From Bacteroidaceae bacterium (GTDB lineage: Bacteria > Bacteroidota > Bacteroidia > Bacteroidales > Bacteroidaceae), in the NCBI GenBank assembly GCA_016291905.1, contig JAEEZS010000031.1, positions 107,882 through 171,881 on the forward strand: a DNA stretch of 64,000 nucleotides, in the 5' to 3' direction. The position numbers and the translations under genes were made by a program. The notes under the pieces are model-generated. The model did not search any database, had not been told where the DNA came from, and saw only the letters and a list, made by a program, of their open reading frames with translations. Of this stretch, positions 27,554 through 35,800 are shown piece by piece; the stretch's first letter is position 1; each line of letters starts with the position of its first letter.

Positions 27554-30076
27554 TTAACCCTTAACCCTTATTATCGACAACGAGTTAGCAGGCGCCAGGT
27601 AGTTGCCATTGGCATCGAGTACGAAGGGGGCCGTTTGCGGGACGACCTTTTCAGGCTCTTCTTTCGTGTTCTCGTCAAGGGCGTCGCCCTTCAATAGCGT
27701 CAGGCGGGCTTTCTCCCAGTTGTAGCGGTTGCCGTCAGCCAGGCTGATGTTGACGGGAGCCTCCTTTTCGCCGAAGTTTACCACCTTCACAATCAGTTCG
27801 CCGCTCTTGGCGTCCACCTCGGCGTTGGCGTAGAAGATGTCGGGTGTCACAACGTTGAAATCGTGTATCTTCTCGCCATCGATAAATGTGGTGATGTGGT
27901 TGTCGCGTACTTCCACCTTCAGCGTGTACCAGCGGTTGTCCTCAATCTTGCCACGTGCTGCAGCGGGCTGCGTCTTGCCTCCGTTGAAGATGTCCTCGAC
28001 GGCATGCTGACTGTTGCCCCATCCTGCCACGTTGAACCAGCGATAGTTCTGCTTGCCCGTGTGGTCGAAGACGAGGAGGAAACCCTCGTCGCCACCTGTC
28101 TTGCGAGCCTGCACGGTCACATCGTAGTCGCGTCCCTGCATCTCCGTGGGGCAGATGGCGACGCAATGCTCGGCAATGGCGGTCTGGCGGATGATGCCGT
28201 CTTTGTCGTGGGTGTCGCTCGCCCACGTGCCGCCGCTGATGTCCCAGTCTTTTACGTCAACGGCAGGCCATCTGGAGCTGGTGGGCGGCACCTGCTCATA
28301 GAGTGTCTTGCCCTCGGGCGTCGTCACCTTCAGTCCTTTGTATTCAACCGTTGTGTTCCAGGCGCCAAGGCCTATGCGGAAGCGGTCGGGCTTCTCCTGC
28401 TTGGTCTGCGTGAGAGCCGTCTTGACGGTTTGCGTGCCTACGTTCTTAGCCATCAGCCCCTGCACATAGTAGCTGGGGCTGGCCCAGCTTTGGGCGGCAT
28501 CGAAGCGTATCATGTCGGGCATCCAATGACGGTCGTGGATGTTGACGAAGATGGGGGCGTAGCTGGCCATGCTCACCACGTCGCTGTTGTTCTCCATGCC
28601 CATCATGAAGACGGCCTCGCCCAACGCAGCCTTGAGGTTGCCCTCGCCGCAGTCGCTGGTGACGGCATATTCGCCGCAATAGATTTTCGGCCCTTGGCGG
28701 TCGTAGTTGTCGTAGTGATGGTACTTGCCGGCAAACCAGCTGGGGCTGCGGTAGTAGTGCTCGTCAAGCAAATCCACGGGGTTGTCGTTGCGCCATGTGG
28801 GGTAGTCTGTGCCCCAGCTCTCCACGTTGCCGATGAGCTGCACGTAAGGGTACTTTGCCTTGATGGCTTTGTAAAACTGGGCATAGCGCTCAGCATAGTG
28901 GTCGCTTTGCTCGTTGGGGTTGGCTTGGTAGTTCTCGTTGCCCACCTCGATGAGACGTAGGTTGAAGGGTTTTTTGTGTCCGTTCTGAATGCGCTTGCGT
29001 CCCCAAAGCGTTGTAGCGTCGCCGTTGGCATACTCAATGGCATCGAGGGCGTTCTGGATGTATTCGTCCAGCTGGTCGTAAGGCTGATTGCCGCCGTGCC
29101 AGATGCCCACGTTGACGACGTAGAGCGGCTCAGCGCCGAGGTCCTCCGCCAGCTGAAGGTATTCGTGGTAGCCCATGCCGTCCGTGCAGAGGTAGCCCCA
29201 GTTGGCGTTCATGTGTCCCGGGCGTTCCTCCACGGGGCCGATGGTGCGTTTCCATTCGTAAGCCGTCTCGCGGCTCATGCCCTCCACGAAGCAGCCGCCG
29301 GGGAAGCGCATGAACTTCGGCTGCAGGTCAGCCAGCTTCTCCGCCAAATCCTTGCGGCAGCCGTTGGGGCGATTTTTGTAGGTGGGCGGGAAGAGGCTCA
29401 CCATGTCCAGGCAGACGGCGCCGGGCTTGTTCAGCAGGAAGTAGAACTCCGCTTCGTCGACATCGGCCTTGCCCTTGAACGTCACCTTGTATTGTTTCCA
29501 TTCGGGCGTGATGGTCTTGGCAAAGGTCTTTTGCGCCTTCCATTCTCCATGGGCTTTCAGGCCGGCAGTAAAGCTGAACTTGCTCTTGCTGTCGGCTTTT
29601 GCCCAGAACGTCAACGTATATTTGTCGCCCTTGGTAGCCTTGATGCCCCAGAAGCCCGTGTTGCTGACGCCTGCCGGAGAAGCTTTTGTCGTTCCTTCGC
29701 CTGCCGTGAGACGTAGTGCCCGCGTCTGGGTGTTGTTCATCAGACCATCTGTGACCACCTTCATCTCGGCGCCACCCTCGGCACTCCAGTGGGGGATGAG
29801 GTTGGGGTTGGCAGCACGTCCGAAGCGCTCACCCCGTCCGTTGTCGAAGCGACGGTTGCGCACGCCCTGGTCCATCTCCTCAAACGAGCGGTTCTGGATA
29901 AGCTCGGCGTAGAGCCCGCCTTCGCCGGCGTGGTTGATCTCTTCGTAAAACAGACCATAGAGCGTAGGGCTGATGTCCACGCCTTTCTGGTTGGGGTCGA
30001 TGGTGAGGGTTGCTGTCTGAGCCTGCGCCACCAGCGCAAGGGCTACACTAAATACAAAGGAAAACGTCTTTTTCAT
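27554..30076 (-). CDS. GH51 alpha-L-arabinofuranosidase, secreted
   Basis: An 840-residue enzyme releasing terminal arabinofuranose. I begin at ATG 30076 (MKKTFSFVFSVALALVAQAQ), a clear signal peptide, instead of an ATG 18 codons earlier. The N-terminus GVDISPTLYGLFYEEINHAGEGG is typical of GH51. A CBM4/9-like insert lies at about 75-225. The (beta/alpha)8 barrel carries the acid/base Glu in LIEVGNENYQ (near 375) and the nucleophile Glu in KIYCGEYAV (near 467). A concanavalin-like domain (about 635-755) splits the C-terminal beta-sandwich. It fits with the two GH43 enzymes in arabinan/arabinoxylan use, although no SusC/SusD pair is in view. Confidence 0.9.
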   Translation of the reverse strand: MKKTFSFVFSVALALVAQAQTATLTIDPNQKGVDISPTLYGLFYEEINHAGEGGLYAELIQNRSFEEMDQGVRNRRFDNGRGERFGRAANPNLIPHWSAEGGAEMKVVTDGLMNNTQTRALRLTAGEGTTKASPAGVSNTGFWGIKATKGDKYTLTFWAKADSKSKFSFTAGLKAHGEWKAQKTFAKTITPEWKQYKVTFKGKADVDEAEFYFLLNKPGAVCLDMVSLFPPTYKNRPNGCRKDLAEKLADLQPKFMRFPGGCFVEGMSRETAYEWKRTIGPVEERPGHMNANWGYLCTDGMGYHEYLQLAEDLGAEPLYVVNVGIWHGGNQPYDQLDEYIQNALDAIEYANGDATTLWGRKRIQNGHKKPFNLRLIEVGNENYQANPNEQSDHYAERYAQFYKAIKAKYPYVQLIGNVESWGTDYPTWRNDNPVDLLDEHYYRSPSWFAGKYHHYDNYDRQGPKIYCGEYAVTSDCGEGNLKAALGEAVFMMGMENNSDVVSMASYAPIFVNIHDRHWMPDMIRFDAAQSWASPSYYVQGLMAKNVGTQTVKTALTQTKQEKPDRFRIGLGAWNTTVEYKGLKVTTPEGKTLYEQVPPTSSRWPAVDVKDWDISGGTWASDTHDKDGIIRQTAIAEHCVAICPTEMQGRDYDVTVQARKTGGDEGFLLVFDHTGKQNYRWFNVAGWGNSQHAVEDIFNGGKTQPAAARGKIEDNRWYTLKVEVRDNHITTFIDGEKIHDFNVVTPDIFYANAEVDAKSGELIVKVVNFGEKEAPVNISLADGNRYNWEKARLTLLKGDALDENTKEEPEKVVPQTAPFVLDANGNYLAPANSLSIIRVKG

Positions 30077-30095
30077 AGCCGTGTGAAATAATGGA

Positions 30096-30127
30096 CAAAG
30101 ATAGGGCATCCTTGTCAAACACGCAAA
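30096..30127 (-). promoter_or_regulatory. Promoter of the GH51 gene
   Basis: On the minus strand TTTG (30127-30124), 20 bases, then TATCTTTG (30103-30096), 20 bases before the ATG at 30076. One base longer spacer than the Bacteroidetes consensus. Confidence 0.7.
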
Positions 30128-30143
30128 CAAATGAGCCGTTTTT

Positions 30144-31028
30144 TCAGAATTTCAGGTAAAAGTCCTTCAGCAGCGCCCGGAACTCCGGCGTCGGTACCCC
30201 CGCTTCCTCCTCAATCGTGAGCACCTCCGCCCCCTCCATTTCTCCCATCTTTCCCATTTCTCCCATTCTTCCCATCTCTCCCATAGCAACTCCCTTTCCA
30301 AACTCCAGCAGCACCCGCTTGGGCGCTTTGCCGGGAAGCGTTCGCACGTGCGTCTCGCGGATGAGGCTAAGCCCGAATGTCGCGCATTCCGCTATCATAT
30401 CTCCGCGCCGCTCAAAAGGAAGAATAACCGCAAGCGTTCCCCCTTCCAGCAGCATCGTTGCCGCATGTTGCGCCAACTCCTCCAGCGATAGCGTGTCGTT
30501 ATGCCGCGCCAAAGTGCGTGCGTCGTCAGGACAGCGAAGCGCCCTCTCAAAGTAGGGCGGATTGCAGAGGATGGTATCGAAACGCGCGCCCTCTCCCTCC
30601 TCTGAAGAAAACGTGCGAAAATCCCCTTGCACTACCGTAATTCGTTCTGCAAAAGGCGAGGCATTTACATTCTCCTTCGCCTGCTGCACGGCATCGGCGT
30701 CAATGTCCAGCGCAACGACGTGCGCCTCGGGGTTGCGTTGGGCAGCCATCAGGGCGATGAGACCTGTGCCCGTACCTACATCCAAGATGCTTGTTGAGCT
30801 ATGCTCGACCTCTGTCGCGACTCGGGATAATTGGAGTAAACTCCATTTTCCGCTCGCTGCTCCATCGGTTGACCCGTTGACCCGTTGACTCGTTGACCCG
30901 TTGACCCGTTGACTCGTTGACTTTACATCAGCCCACGCCCCCAGCAGGACGCCGTCGGTGCCTACTTTCATGGCGCAGAGCTCCTGCTGGATAGTGAATT
31001 GCTTGAAGGAGAAGTGGCTGGCGGACAT
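30144..31028 (-). CDS. trmN6: tRNA1(Val) adenine-N6-methyltransferase TrmN6 with two in-frame repeat insertions
   Basis: A 294-residue SAM methyltransferase that makes m6A37 in tRNA-Val; the E. coli protein is about 245 residues. KVGTDGVLLGAWADV (21-35) should run almost directly into motif I, ILDVGTGTGLIAL (81-93), and NPPY is at 156-159. Between them residues 36-80 are foreign: a Ser/Gln/Arg/Val/Asn 8-residue repeat from an 8-base tandem array, then 27 residues encoded by the 81-base repeat core at 30793-30873. Near the C-terminus a 9-base tandem repeat (30244-30284) gives MGE/MGR/MGK tripeptides. The frame stays open throughout, so the enzyme may still work if the loop is tolerated. Its ATG overlaps the trpS stop (TGATG). 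Confidence 0.9.
   Translation of the reverse strand: MSASHFSFKQFTIQQELCAMKVGTDGVLLGAWADVKSTSQRVNGSTSQRVNGSTDGAASGKWSLLQLSRVATEVEHSSTSILDVGTGTGLIALMAAQRNPEAHVVALDIDADAVQQAKENVNASPFAERITVVQGDFRTFSSEEGEGARFDTILCNPPYFERALRCPDDARTLARHNDTLSLEELAQHAATMLLEGGTLAVILPFERRGDMIAECATFGLSLIRETHVRTLPGKAPKRVLLEFGKGVAMGEMGRMGEMGKMGEMEGAEVLTIEEEAGVPTPEFRALLKDFYLKF
30244..30284 (-). repeat. 9-base tandem repeat in the 3' part of trmN6
   Basis: CCCAT occurs at 30244, 30253, 30262, 30271 and 30280, exactly 9 bases apart, separated by TYTY-type spacers. On the coding strand this gives repeating Met-Gly-(Glu/Arg/Lys) units. Because 9 is a multiple of 3, copy-number change would lengthen or shorten the protein without shifting frame. 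Confidence 0.75.
30793..30921. repeat. Octamer/core repeat element, copy 1 (inside trmN6)
   Basis: The 81-base core is 30793-30873, then six more 8-base units of GTTGACYC type to 30921 (GTTGAC starts at 30868, 30876, 30884, 30892, 30900, 30908 and 30916). The core contains GTCGCGAC, TGGAGT-AA-ACTCCA and GAGC-TAT-GCTC palindromes. Against copy 3 the core differs at 3 of 81 bases, against copy 2 at 3. On the trmN6 strand the core reads open as STDGAASG and on to TEVEHSST. Core (81) and array (48) are both multiples of 3. Confidence 0.92.
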
Positions 31029-32014
31029 CAGACGCGGAAGCCGATAATCTCGCGCACGTCTCGGATAGTCTTCGCAGCACTCTCGCGCGCCTTCTCAGCC
31101 CCCTCAAGGGCGATGCGGTCCAGACGTGCCGTGTCGGCGCTAAAGTCAAGGATGCGCTCACGGATGGGTGCCAGCGTATTGATGAGGTCCTCAGCCAGCT
31201 GTTTCTTCAGGTCGCCGTAGCGTAGTGTCATGTCGTTCCACTTCTCGTCGAAGTAGTCATAAGTCTCCTTGCTGGAAACAACGCTCAGCAGCGTGAAGAG
31301 GTTCTGAATGACTTCGGGCTTCTCGCTGTTAAGCGCCTGTGGGCCAGCGTCGGTAACGGCACGCATCACCTTTTTGCGGATGGAGGCAGGCTCCTCGCAC
31401 AGGTAGATGCAGTTGCCCTCGCTCTTGCCCATCTTGCCCGAGCCGTCTAGGCCTGGAATCTTCACGCCCTGTCCCACGAGGCTGAACGACTGCGGGATGG
31501 GGAAGTACTCCACGCCGTACTTGCTGTTGAAGCGGTTGGCGTAGAGGCGTGCCATCTCCATGTTCTGCTCCTGGTCCTTCCCCACGGGCACCTTGTGGGC
31601 GCGGTGGATGAGGATGTCGGCAGCCATCAGCGTGGGGTAGGTCAGCAGGCCCGCGTTGACGTTGTCGGGCTGCTTGCGTGCCTTTTCCTTAAACGATGTC
31701 ACGCGCTCCAACTCGCCCAGATAGGCGTGCATATTTAAATAAAGGTATAGCTCCAGCACTTCCTTCACGTCGCTCTGTATGTAGATGGTGCTCTTCGCGG
31801 GGTCGATGCCGCAGGCAAGGTATTCGGCCAGTATGGTGCGTGTGCTCCGCTGGATATCCTCGGGCTTGGGGTGAGTCGTCAGCGAGTGCCAGTCAGCGAT
31901 GAAGAAGAAGCACTTGTACTGCTCCTGCAGTCTGACGAAGCTGGTGACGGCGCCGTAGTAGTTGCCGATGTGGAGGTTGCCCGTAGGGCGGATGCCGCTT
32001 AATACTGTTTCCAT
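31028..32014 (-). CDS. trpS: Tryptophan-tRNA ligase
   Basis: A 328-residue class I aminoacyl-tRNA synthetase charging tRNA-Trp. The HIGH motif is present as GIRPTGNLHIGNYYGA at about 8-23 and the KMSKS motif as GSGKMGKSEGN near 192-202. The GKDQEQNMEMAR segment that binds tryptophan and ATP is also clear. Length is standard. It is upstream of and translationally coupled to trmN6 (TGATG). Copy 2 of the octamer/core repeat lies upstream, starting 31 bases before its ATG, so its promoter may lie in or beyond that repeat. Confidence 0.97.
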   Translation of the reverse strand: METVLSGIRPTGNLHIGNYYGAVTSFVRLQEQYKCFFFIADWHSLTTHPKPEDIQRSTRTILAEYLACGIDPAKSTIYIQSDVKEVLELYLYLNMHAYLGELERVTSFKEKARKQPDNVNAGLLTYPTLMAADILIHRAHKVPVGKDQEQNMEMARLYANRFNSKYGVEYFPIPQSFSLVGQGVKIPGLDGSGKMGKSEGNCIYLCEEPASIRKKVMRAVTDAGPQALNSEKPEVIQNLFTLLSVVSSKETYDYFDEKWNDMTLRYGDLKKQLAEDLINTLAPIRERILDFSADTARLDRIALEGAEKARESAAKTIRDVREIIGFRV

Positions 32015-32044
32015 TTGGTGTTCTCTTTTCTTTGGGTTCGACGT

Positions 32045-32191
32045 GTCAACAAGTCAACCGATGGAGCAGCGAGCGGAAAATGGAGTTTACTCCAATTATC
32101 CCGAGTCGCGACGGAGGTCGAGCGTAGCTTAACAGGTCAACAAGTTCTGAACGGACTGCATAGTCTCTTGTTGACTTGTTGACCTGTTGAC
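32045..32191. repeat. Octamer/core repeat element, copy 2 (intergenic, inverted)
   Basis: The core 32053-32133 is the reverse complement of the other copies with about 3 differences in 81. GTCAAC units sit on the left (32045, 32053) and beyond the core (32136). After a 28-base gap the array returns in the opposite sense, with GTTGAC at 32170, 32178 and 32186, so the ends form an inverted octamer array. It lies between trpS and tRNA-Val. The intact intergenic copy shows that the coding copies are insertions of a mobile or dispersed sequence rather than parts of the host proteins. Confidence 0.9.
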
Positions 32192-32210
32192 TTGTTGTCT
32201 TCTGCGTAGG

Positions 32211-32285
32211 TGGGCGAAGAGGGATTCGAACCCCCGACCTTCTGCTTGTAAGGCAGACGCTCTGAACCAACTGCGCTATTCGCCC
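32211..32285 (-). tRNA. tRNA-Val (anticodon TAC)
   Basis: A 75-base cloverleaf on the minus strand. The acceptor stem GGGCGAA pairs with TTCGCCC, with discriminator A. The D-arm is GCGCAGTTGGTTCAGAGC. The anticodon arm is TCTGC-CTTACAA-GCAGA with anticodon TAC, and the T-arm GGGGG-TTCGAAT-CCCTC. The 3' CCA is not encoded (CCT follows). TrmN6, encoded 1.2 kb away, modifies tRNA-Val in E. coli; the closeness may be chance. Confidence 0.97.
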
Positions 32286-32861
32286 TCGGGAAATCGGCTG
32301 CAAAATTACAACCATTTGGGCGAATAAACAAGAAAAAAGTGAAATAATTTATGCTCAGTCGTGAAATAGCCCTTTGGTGTGCGATTCTTTCCCCTTGGTC
32401 TGTTAGACGGATAAAACGAGGTCTTGTCCACGGGCCTTTCGTGGACTTTCGTGTTAATCCGCGTTAATGTATGTTTATCCGTTTCGCAGGCATTTCTCGC
32501 ACGCGCACGCCTATATAAATAAGGTATAATACCCTCGCAAAAGCCCGAAAATCTAAAAAAATGTTAAATATCGCCCTTTAGAGTGTTTTTTTTGCTGAAA
32601 AATGATTCTGATAAGAAAGTTTGCATTACATTTGCAGGCAATTTGTGTAGTGTAGATACTATGACTAGTGCAAAATACACCCGATTCCTGGCCTTCTGGC
32701 AATCTTTGCCAGACGTGTCCAGCGTACGTGAAATGATTGTTTAACTCATCTCAATGCCTATGAAAATGTAATCATTGAAAAAGCAGAAAATCATTTAATC
32801 ATTTATTCATTTATTAACTTATTATTAATTAAATTATTGTTTAACTAAATTTCAAAAAATT
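32286..32861 (+). promoter_or_regulatory. Gene-free leader of the 1469-residue protein
   Basis: No gene is seen in these 576 bases. CGGATAAA (32408-32415) pairs with TTTATCCG (32474-32481) around an inner hairpin GTCCACG/CGTGGAC (32426-32432, 32440-32446). TACATTTG at 32627-32634 matches the -7 promoter box but lacks a TTTG at -33. That would leave a leader of about 220 bases containing a small hairpin TCTGGC/GCCAGA (32695-32700, 32708-32713) and then AT-rich sequence before the ATG. Confidence 0.5.
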
Positions 32862-35800
32862 ATGAGAAAAACAAAAACTTTGCTCATGATGGCAATGGCT
32901 CTCCTGTTCTCAGGAGCCGCTTTTGCAGCCTCTAACATCCAGACTGTGCTGGGTCAGGTTGGCGAATCCGTTGAGCTCACAGAAGGAGAAGATGGTCCCC
33001 GCGTGATGGGTATCTATCAACAGCTCACGGTCAAATTCTCTAACGATTTTGTCAATGAGTACAAAAATTTTGACAAGGTTGTCACCGTTTCTTACGGTGA
33101 GAATGTCTTGAGTCCTTCTGACAGAAAGTACAAGGACAAGGTTGAATACCTCGTCGAAGAAAATCAGAACCAAAAGGTCATCAACTTCGTTCTGGACTAC
33201 CTGCATCCTCTGACGGACTACTGGTATGAGGTTAAGGTTGAGGTCAACGGTCGTGTGGTGACTTCCTACGAAGGCGTCTTTACCAGCTATCTTGGCGACC
33301 TCGCAGATCCCCTGCCCAACATCATTGCGATGAAGTTGCTCGAGCAGAAGGCTGATGTCACTGTGAGTGGCTTGAAGAATGTCAAGACTATCTCTGGCGA
33401 GCTCATCGTCCTTTCGGAGGCTACCTTCGATGTCACGCTTACCAACCAGCACCTCGCTCAGACCGAGACGCTGGCTGAGGGCGAGACAGCATCCGCTCAG
33501 GCGTTCACGTACACACACGAAGACGCTCAGGGCGCATTCCTGGTGTACGGTGACAACATCGTAGCTGAGATTACGCTCTCCTACAATGGCAAGTCGCTGA
33601 CACGCCAAGCTACGCAGGAGTTCGGCTCCGATGTAATGAACCCGCTGTGGGTCTATGTCGTTCCCGCTAACTCCGGAACAAAAGGTCAGTACGACATCGT
33701 CGTGAAGGGTATGCCTATTCCCGTTACCGCCACTTCTGCCGACATGCAGGTCCAGACCCGTAAGGTGGGTGATACAGCATGGGGCGAGGTCTATGGCGTT
33801 TCCCGCCTGACCGATGCAGGAGAAGAGCAGTTCCGCATCAAGGATACTGAACTCCTGGTCCGTGATGCTGATGTCTTTGACTATCCCGAAGAGGGCTTCG
33901 AGTTCAGACTGGTGATTGGCTTCTGGGTCAATGGCGACCATTATACGTTTACGCTCGACAACGCTCACGCCATCTTCGATCCCTATGCATGGGCCTACAA
34001 CTTCGTTCCTCGCTGGAACAACGGTAACCCCGATCTCTACAGCAAGAACATCGACAAGACCACGCAGGAAAAGGTTAAGACTTTGGTCAATTCACTTATC
34101 ACCGACGGCTACTGGGATGGCAAGGCTGCGGACGGTAGTGTCTATCCCCAGGATATCGCCTTCGGTGCCAAGGTTGACGATTCTTACATTAGCGATGCTA
34201 CACAGACTCCTGCCGACACAAAGGCCAACGTCTCGATTGCGCTTTCGCCGAACCTTGATCCTGCTGACGGCCTGACCGAGAACGACTCCGTCTGGGTTGA
34301 GTGGGAGTACTACATCATCTATGAGAAGTGGCAGAACCACAACTTCTATCCCGAAGTGATTGCTATCGAGCCCCACATCTACGAGCAGGCATTCAAGGAT
34401 GCTATCTTCGAAGACTGGGCTTATACTCCGTACGTTGGTACCGACAGCGAATACCTTGGTGTCAAGGCTGTCCGCGTGTTCGTTGACGAAGAGTTCGGTG
34501 ACATGGTTGAATTCAACCGTCCCTGCTACTTCAACAACGGCGAGCGCATGAAGACGATTACCTGTGTGGTCTATATGAAGGACAATTCCGTCCAGAACCC
34601 CGCATGGGTTAAGGTTGGCAGCAGCCAGTTCAAGCTTAATGCTAATAAGACCAACAAGACTTTTACCAACAGAGTTGCCGTCGATGCTTCCAAAGCTATT
34701 AATAAAGACTTCAACAACTACTGCGAAGTGAAGGTCGTTGTCTATGGTAACAACTATGAGAACTACACCGCTGAGATAACCGACGTGTTCTCCGCTCCCA
34801 ACCGCTCTGGTGTGGCAACGGTTACAGAAGTCCAGCAGCCCGTTTCCTTCACGCTTCAGCAGCTCAACGTCGATCCCGTGCTCAGCCTGACCGGTTTCAA
34901 GGGCGAGTATCAGATCTACGGTACCCTCCAGAAGCTCGAGGCTAACGAGGATGGTACGCTGAAACTCGTTGACGGCGAGCCTGTTCCCGTTGGCGAACCT
35001 ATGGTTGCTCCTGTGCTCTACCGCGACAAGGATTTCCTCGGACTCAGCGAGGTCACCGATGGTCTGGTGCACAACGACAAAATTGACGAGCAAGGCTTCC
35101 TCTTCCCGAACGTCGAGCAGGAGACCTGGTACCAGGCCAACATTGAGTTCGAGTATGCTGCTATCCGCGACATTCTTGATGAGGATGGCGAAGTGGTGGT
35201 CGACACCGTTTGGATGAAGGGTAAGGTTGAGTTTGCCAAGGGCGTTGACAATCCGTTCAAGACCGGCAAGGTTCCCGAAGCTGGCGAACTGACTGTCCGC
35301 ACCCCGCGTTACGTCATCACCGAGACTCCGGGTCAGATTATCGCCCGCCTGCGCTTCCTGACTGGTGACGACGACGACGAACTCTACGTGAAGATTCCTG
35401 GTTTCAACGGTGGCAAGCCCTACAAGGCCGACGGTACTGAGGAGGTCGAAGACCCCGTCTGGGACAGCGAGAACCACAAGTGGATTACTGAGAAGCACAC
35501 CCTCAAGACCGTTGAGCTTCTGCTCACAGTCGACTTGGATGTCACTACTCTTGATATCCCCGCTCGTTATGATATCCCCTATAGCGCTTACATCCAGGAC
35601 GGCGACTACCAGACCGCTTATGAGAGTATAACTCTGCAGGATTTCCGCGCTGTACACACGCCTGTTCCTTACGCTCGTTACTACACCGCCGCTCCTTGGC
35701 TCTACATCTCGAAGGAGGATCTTGCCAAGTACTATGAACTGGAAGATAAGCTGTATTATGCTCCTGGCCGTCGTGCTCCTCTGACACCCGATGAGCCTGA

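Noticed and set aside
27554..30076. A polysaccharide-utilisation locus around GH51 and the GH43 genes
   Set aside because: No SusC/SusD pair or dedicated regulator is in the window, and the genes are 24 kb apart.
30868..30921. Regular short repeats in trmN6 as a possible CRISPR array
   Set aside because: The unit is 8 bases with no spacers and lies inside a coding gene; no cas genes are present.
32045..32285. Repeat beside tRNA-Val as an integrative-element attachment site
   Set aside because: No integrase and no duplicated tRNA 3' end is present; the repeat is better explained by the dispersed octamer/core family.
32408..32481. Nested hairpin upstream of the giant gene as a riboswitch
   Set aside because: It lies upstream of the likely promoter box at 32627 and has no conserved riboswitch core that I recognise.
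34092..35657. A 521-codon minus-strand frame inside the 1469-residue gene
   Set aside because: It mirrors biased codon use of the real gene, lacks a recognisable protein pattern and is fully overlapped.
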